DNA of 64,000 nt from Sphagnum compactum (lineage: Eukaryota > Bryophyta > Sphagnopsida > Sphagnales), in assembly GCA_965153455.1 (NCBI GenBank), contig OZ234493.1:25286213-25350212 (forward strand), in the 5' to 3' direction. Below are positions 60,244-64,000 of the stretch, piece by piece. The position numbers were made by a program, and so were the translations under genes. The notes under the pieces were generated by a model. That model was not told the DNA's origin, searched no databases, and was given only the letters and a program-made list of their open reading frames with translations. Position 1 is the stretch's first letter. Each line of letters starts with the position of its first letter.

Positions 60244-61177
60244 CTAGCTGAGGCAGCGAGCATTGATTCCAAGATTCATGACTCCTGCAGTACCCAGATT
60301 CTAGACACATGACTAGAACCGTTTGGGCTCATCTAGGTTTTAGATTCTTCGTTTTCATTCTCGTGATCTGCATTTTAAAGCTGCCATGCGTCGTCCCCGG
60401 AGGAAAACCCGAAGAATTTTCCAAAGACAATATGTATTAAAACGCAGGTCAGTGAACTGGTGAACTGTGAATAGCTGCTGGATCCTTGAATTAATGTCAG
60501 CTAGATACTAATATCTAGAGCAAGCTGGGTGTTAATGTTCCCTGCATGTTACTGCAGGTCTATAAATCTGCGCGTTGAAGACTTAGAATCAGCAGCTTGA
60601 ACATGAGTTAACCTGCATGACAGCGAGCTGTACTTAGAGCAGGATCCATAAATTATTAATCACGCCTACATGTACAGCTCAGTTGCTCGTGTACATTCAT
60701 GAACTTTGTGTCTGAGTCTGTAGTTCATAAAAAGTGTTTCAAAGTTTGCTACAAAAAATATCCGGTCAGGTGGCTCATGTTCATCCAGTCCTTATCTATG
60801 GAGCTGCAGAGTGGGTCTAAAGACAGACTGATATATAGTCAACTGTTGCAGCTAGCTACAGCATTAAGTCGACATTCAATCAGTTAAGTCTAGGAAGAAC
60901 GTACGTAGATGTATGTCGGATGTCTAGATCATCATCAGCTGGGTGCTTTCCGTTGACAAGCTAGCGGCCATGATTTTGCATCACATGCAAGCTTTGCTTT
61001 GCTGCAAGCGAACTTGTAGTGCAGTAAGTCTATTTTGCAAACACAAGTTATAGCTAAAAAGGCGCGATCACCAAGATCATTGATCTAGAATGTAATCATC
61101 CGGTGGACCTTTAATTAAGAAGGAGTTTTCGTACGACTCCCTGTGTGCAATGTGGGAAAGCTATGAGTTATCCCTGT

Positions 61178-61298
61178 TAGAAGTTCCTTTGAGAACCAAT
61201 GTCGAAAGCAAAATAATTGGTTACCCCCAATAAGTGCTTTCCAACCAGTAAAAAATTACCAACTTCCCCCTCGACATTGGTTCCCAGCACCCTTCTAG
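61178..61298. repeat. Imperfect inverted repeat, about 30-bp arms
   Basis: The left arm (61178-61207) contains GAGAACCAATGTCGA. The right arm (61269-61298) contains TCGACATTGGTTCCC. The arms continue outward with TTAGAAG against CTTCTAG. ACTCCCTGTGTG-type phrases lie outside on both sides (61136 and 61347) but in the same orientation. It may be a MITE-like remnant. Confidence 0.45.
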
Positions 61299-63119
61299 AT
61301 GACATAATTGAATTGTCCCTGTGAGGCTCCCTGGGAATGTTGGAAAACTCCCTGTGTTGCACAATTCCCAGTTACTTCCCGTTTTAGTCTACTCTTGGAG
61401 GTAAAGTTACACAATTTTCCCACAAGGGAATCATCCAGCGGCTCCTTGTCTGATTAAGAATATACACCTGCAGGCATATTGTTGAAGCTGGGTTGACTTC
61501 GAACAAAAGTACGTAGTCAATTTCAAGCCCCCAAGCGGCCTTCGTATCCAAGGGATCCGGCCAACGTACAGCACAATATCATAGTCTACGAGCTACACTC
61601 TGGAGGAATGTCGGCGCTATTCTCTTCGAGACGGCAACAATATGCGGAAGCTTGTCTTTAACGTCGTGTCGACATCTTATATGACATTAGATTGAAATTA
61701 AATATATGTCGCTCGGTTCGTTGTTGCTTTCTTAATTTCTTTTTGAGAAGGCGATTCAAGATTTATTTTTTGGTTGCTTGACGCCGTGATGGCCTCAGGA
61801 TACTATTTTTAAACAGTGCGAATCTAAGGAATTTCTTGTACTCTTCTGCTTGCTGCGACCATTTTGAAACATACGTAAAATTAGTACCCCTGCGTCACGG
61901 CGCAGCTTCTAGTATTGTCCAGATCATGAATTAGTAATTTGTATCTAGCTAGGCGGCCGAAACAAGTACACAAGACGCTGCATGACTGACCAGCTGGGCC
62001 AATTAGTTCCGACTTATGTTAGAACAGATGATCGATTGAGGGCCGGCGTAATATTGCTGAACAATAATCATCCGTTTGCACCTGAGTTCACGCCATTCGA
62101 AGTCGACGAGCTCCGATATTCAGGACAGCTAAAACATCTAGATACAATTTATAGCAGCTGAATATCATCTGCTGAAATAATGTTGCAGACAAAGGACAGA
62201 TAGGGATCCAGAGGACAGATAGGGGTCCAAGCACGCTAATAGGAGCCAACAGGTGATTACTTGAAAAAAAATTGTGTGGATACTTGCGGCATCTATAACC
62301 TGAGAGTCCAATAATTGGATCCCAAGTGCTGCTGTCATTAATATTGTTTGGAGTTTAAGTGCAGTGACAGGATCACACGGAATTGGCGATCACCTATAAG
62401 CTAGCTGCTGCTCTAGTCTCACATACATTGTATCCACAAAGTAGGGGTGTCGTGTTAACGGATGGCCCCTGCACACTGAGAGTCGATGGTTATAATATCC
62501 AGAGAATTGCAAACTTGTTACGACATGGGCCAGCTTGTCGCAGTTTGCGGTTGTCCCACCAATTGATTTAATAGCTAGCAGCAGCTCAGGCAGCTGCCTG
62601 AAAGCCTAGGCTAGTTATATGGCTGCACATCATCACTGAACTATTATAGTAAGTACACGTAATTGGACGTGTAGCCTTCGTGCTGTAGATACTGTAGTAT
62701 ACTGTGAGTATTTTCGTGTGATGCTAGTACACTACAATTGATGGAATTAGTCGCCAACTAGTAATCCACACGCGGAGGGCTGTCGTTTGACGGACACAAG
62801 GGACGTTCTTGGCATTGATCCCAGCTGTCGTTTCATAACCCGCGAATTGAGACTCGAGGTTTCAAATGATATATTTGTTGTTGCTTTTGTACGTCGTTAG
62901 GTATGTTATTGCAGATCTCCATGAGGGAAGACTTGTAACAAAGTTGATTTCCTAAGTTGTTGCTCTGGTTAACTGCTTGTAACGTTTCTCATGAGTTCGG
63001 AATTACACGAACTTGTTTGAACTTTCAACAGAGATAGCTTTTCGGTCGATCTAGTCTCAAAAATTCTTTACAATTTAATAATCTCAGGGTCTCTGATATT
63101 TCTCTTGAACTTGGGAAAT

Positions 63120-63497
63120 CTTTTCATTAGGCTGCTGTGATCACAGATTATGTATTCATAGCAGCTTTCCATTAATTTTTTTCAACTAGCTGTGCTCATA
63201 GTCATCTCACAGCCCTATGCCCTATCGGCCCTGCATTGACCAATTGCAGGAGGTGTGAGAGCTGTGAGTCAATTGTGACCCACCATACAATGACATCTAT
63301 CTTTTTGTCCATGAGAACATCTTTTCCAAAAGTTTCTGACAGGATTATATATTTTCAACGCATATGCAGCTCTCCATTGGAAATTGAGTGACCCTGCAGC
63401 AAGAAACAAAGCCCTATGTGATCAGTGGCTTTCCAATAGGGTGCTGTGATCAGAGCACGCTGTGTGTAACTTTGATCACAGCAGCCTAATGGAAAGA
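63120..63497. repeat. Imperfect inverted repeat, about 27-bp arms, MITE-like
   Basis: CATTAGGCTGCTGTGATCAC (within 63120-63146) recurs inverted as TGATCACAGCAGCCTAATG (within 63471-63497). Extra partial copies (TTCCAATAGGGTGCTGTGAT at about 63431 and AGCAGCTTTCCATTA at about 63161) lie between the arms. A GGGTCTCT phrase occurs outside each arm in inverted orientation (63089 and 63498-63505). No clear target duplication. Confidence 0.55.
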
Positions 63498-64000
63498 GAC
63501 CCTCAGTACTGGACATCGTGCAAGCTTTCAAGACATGGTGATCATCAGACGTATACAAAATTGTGAGCTTTAAATTTTGCCCAAAAATTTCCTTGTCCGG
63601 AACTTAATTCTAGATAGATATACAGTTTTTGCCCAAGATTGAGAAAGGTCTGTAGGTTCAAGTGCAAGCTCAGCTAGTATACGCAGGGGCCCTCCCTGAA
63701 ATTACCTCGAAGACGTCATTTACCCCCCCCCTGACTCTGTACACCGCCTTTTTGTTTTGTCACAACCTATGTTCAAATCATCATGAACCAGGACGCAATT
63801 GGGTATTCCTGATTGTTTCTGGAATCTGCACGTACTCGTCTGCATATATGCATGCAGCATCTTCAAACTTTCGTTGAAACAACAGATTACGCCAGCTTAC
63901 ACTACTGCAGCTGCAAAGGTCTAGAGATTTTTCACGCAAAGCTGCGCGGGGCGGCCCCAAGTTTGTGCACAGTCCAAAGCGAGTACTCCAGAATCAGCAG

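Larger units (their letters stand above)
60244..64000. other. Region downstream of the IDD gene; no gene recognised
   Basis: The IDD 3' UTR begins here; its end is not identifiable. Composition stays similar to the gene (near even) rather than AT-rich. Open frames are at most about 75 codons and match nothing known. Two imperfect inverted-repeat structures (61178-61298 and 63120-63497) are the only structure seen. A direct repeat of AATCATCC plus a TTAAGA-like context occurs at about 61094 and 61430. Confidence 0.4.

Overview
This is a eukaryotic, land-plant nuclear window. It has three interrupted genes with GT-AG introns, plant-specific protein families, long AT-rich gene-poor stretches and plant-type MITEs. 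I cannot name the species. The low gene density, large gene-distal repeats and an unusually long SGR5-type IDD protein would suit a seedless plant (bryophyte, lycophyte or fern), but that is inference. Exon boundaries were worked out by hand from splice sites, reading phase and remembered family sequence, without transcripts.

Genes, all on the + strand. (1) 8632-12439: an UNC93-like major-facilitator membrane protein, 11 coding exons, 489 aa. (2) 16120-22049: a RING1-type E3 ubiquitin ligase of Polycomb repressive complex 1, 11 coding exons, 462 aa, with an N-terminal C3HC4 RING and a C-terminal RAWUL-like region. (3) 54748-60243: an INDETERMINATE DOMAIN zinc-finger transcription factor of the IDD14/IDD15(SGR5)/IDD16 group, 6 coding exons, about 1133 aa. 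The three genes show no sign of acting in one pathway; they are ordinary neighbours. Genes 2 and 3 are both nuclear regulators.

Layout. 1-7200 is AT-rich and holds a decayed hAT transposase gene (about 3690-5770) and a 235-bp MITE. 7200-27500 is the gene-bearing block, with UNC93 and RING1 and long ORF-poor tails downstream of each. 27600-34500 is AT-rich again, with a second, opposite-strand copy of the same hAT family (28855-29650) and a cluster of tandem arrays at 30970-31965. 34500-54400 is gene-poor and holds several dispersed and tandem repeat families, a CACTA-type MITE and a Harbinger-type MITE. 54700-60250 is the IDD gene, with a CACTA MITE that has an intact 3-bp target duplication inside its fourth intron. 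60250-64000 shows no gene.

I did not find an undescribed biological system. The most checkable points are the 96-nt stop-free intron inside zinc finger 4 of the IDD gene, the two related hAT remnants, the MITEs with target duplications, and the 13-bp-period array near 31.4 kb. No rRNA, intact tRNA, CRISPR or prokaryotic-style operon is present.
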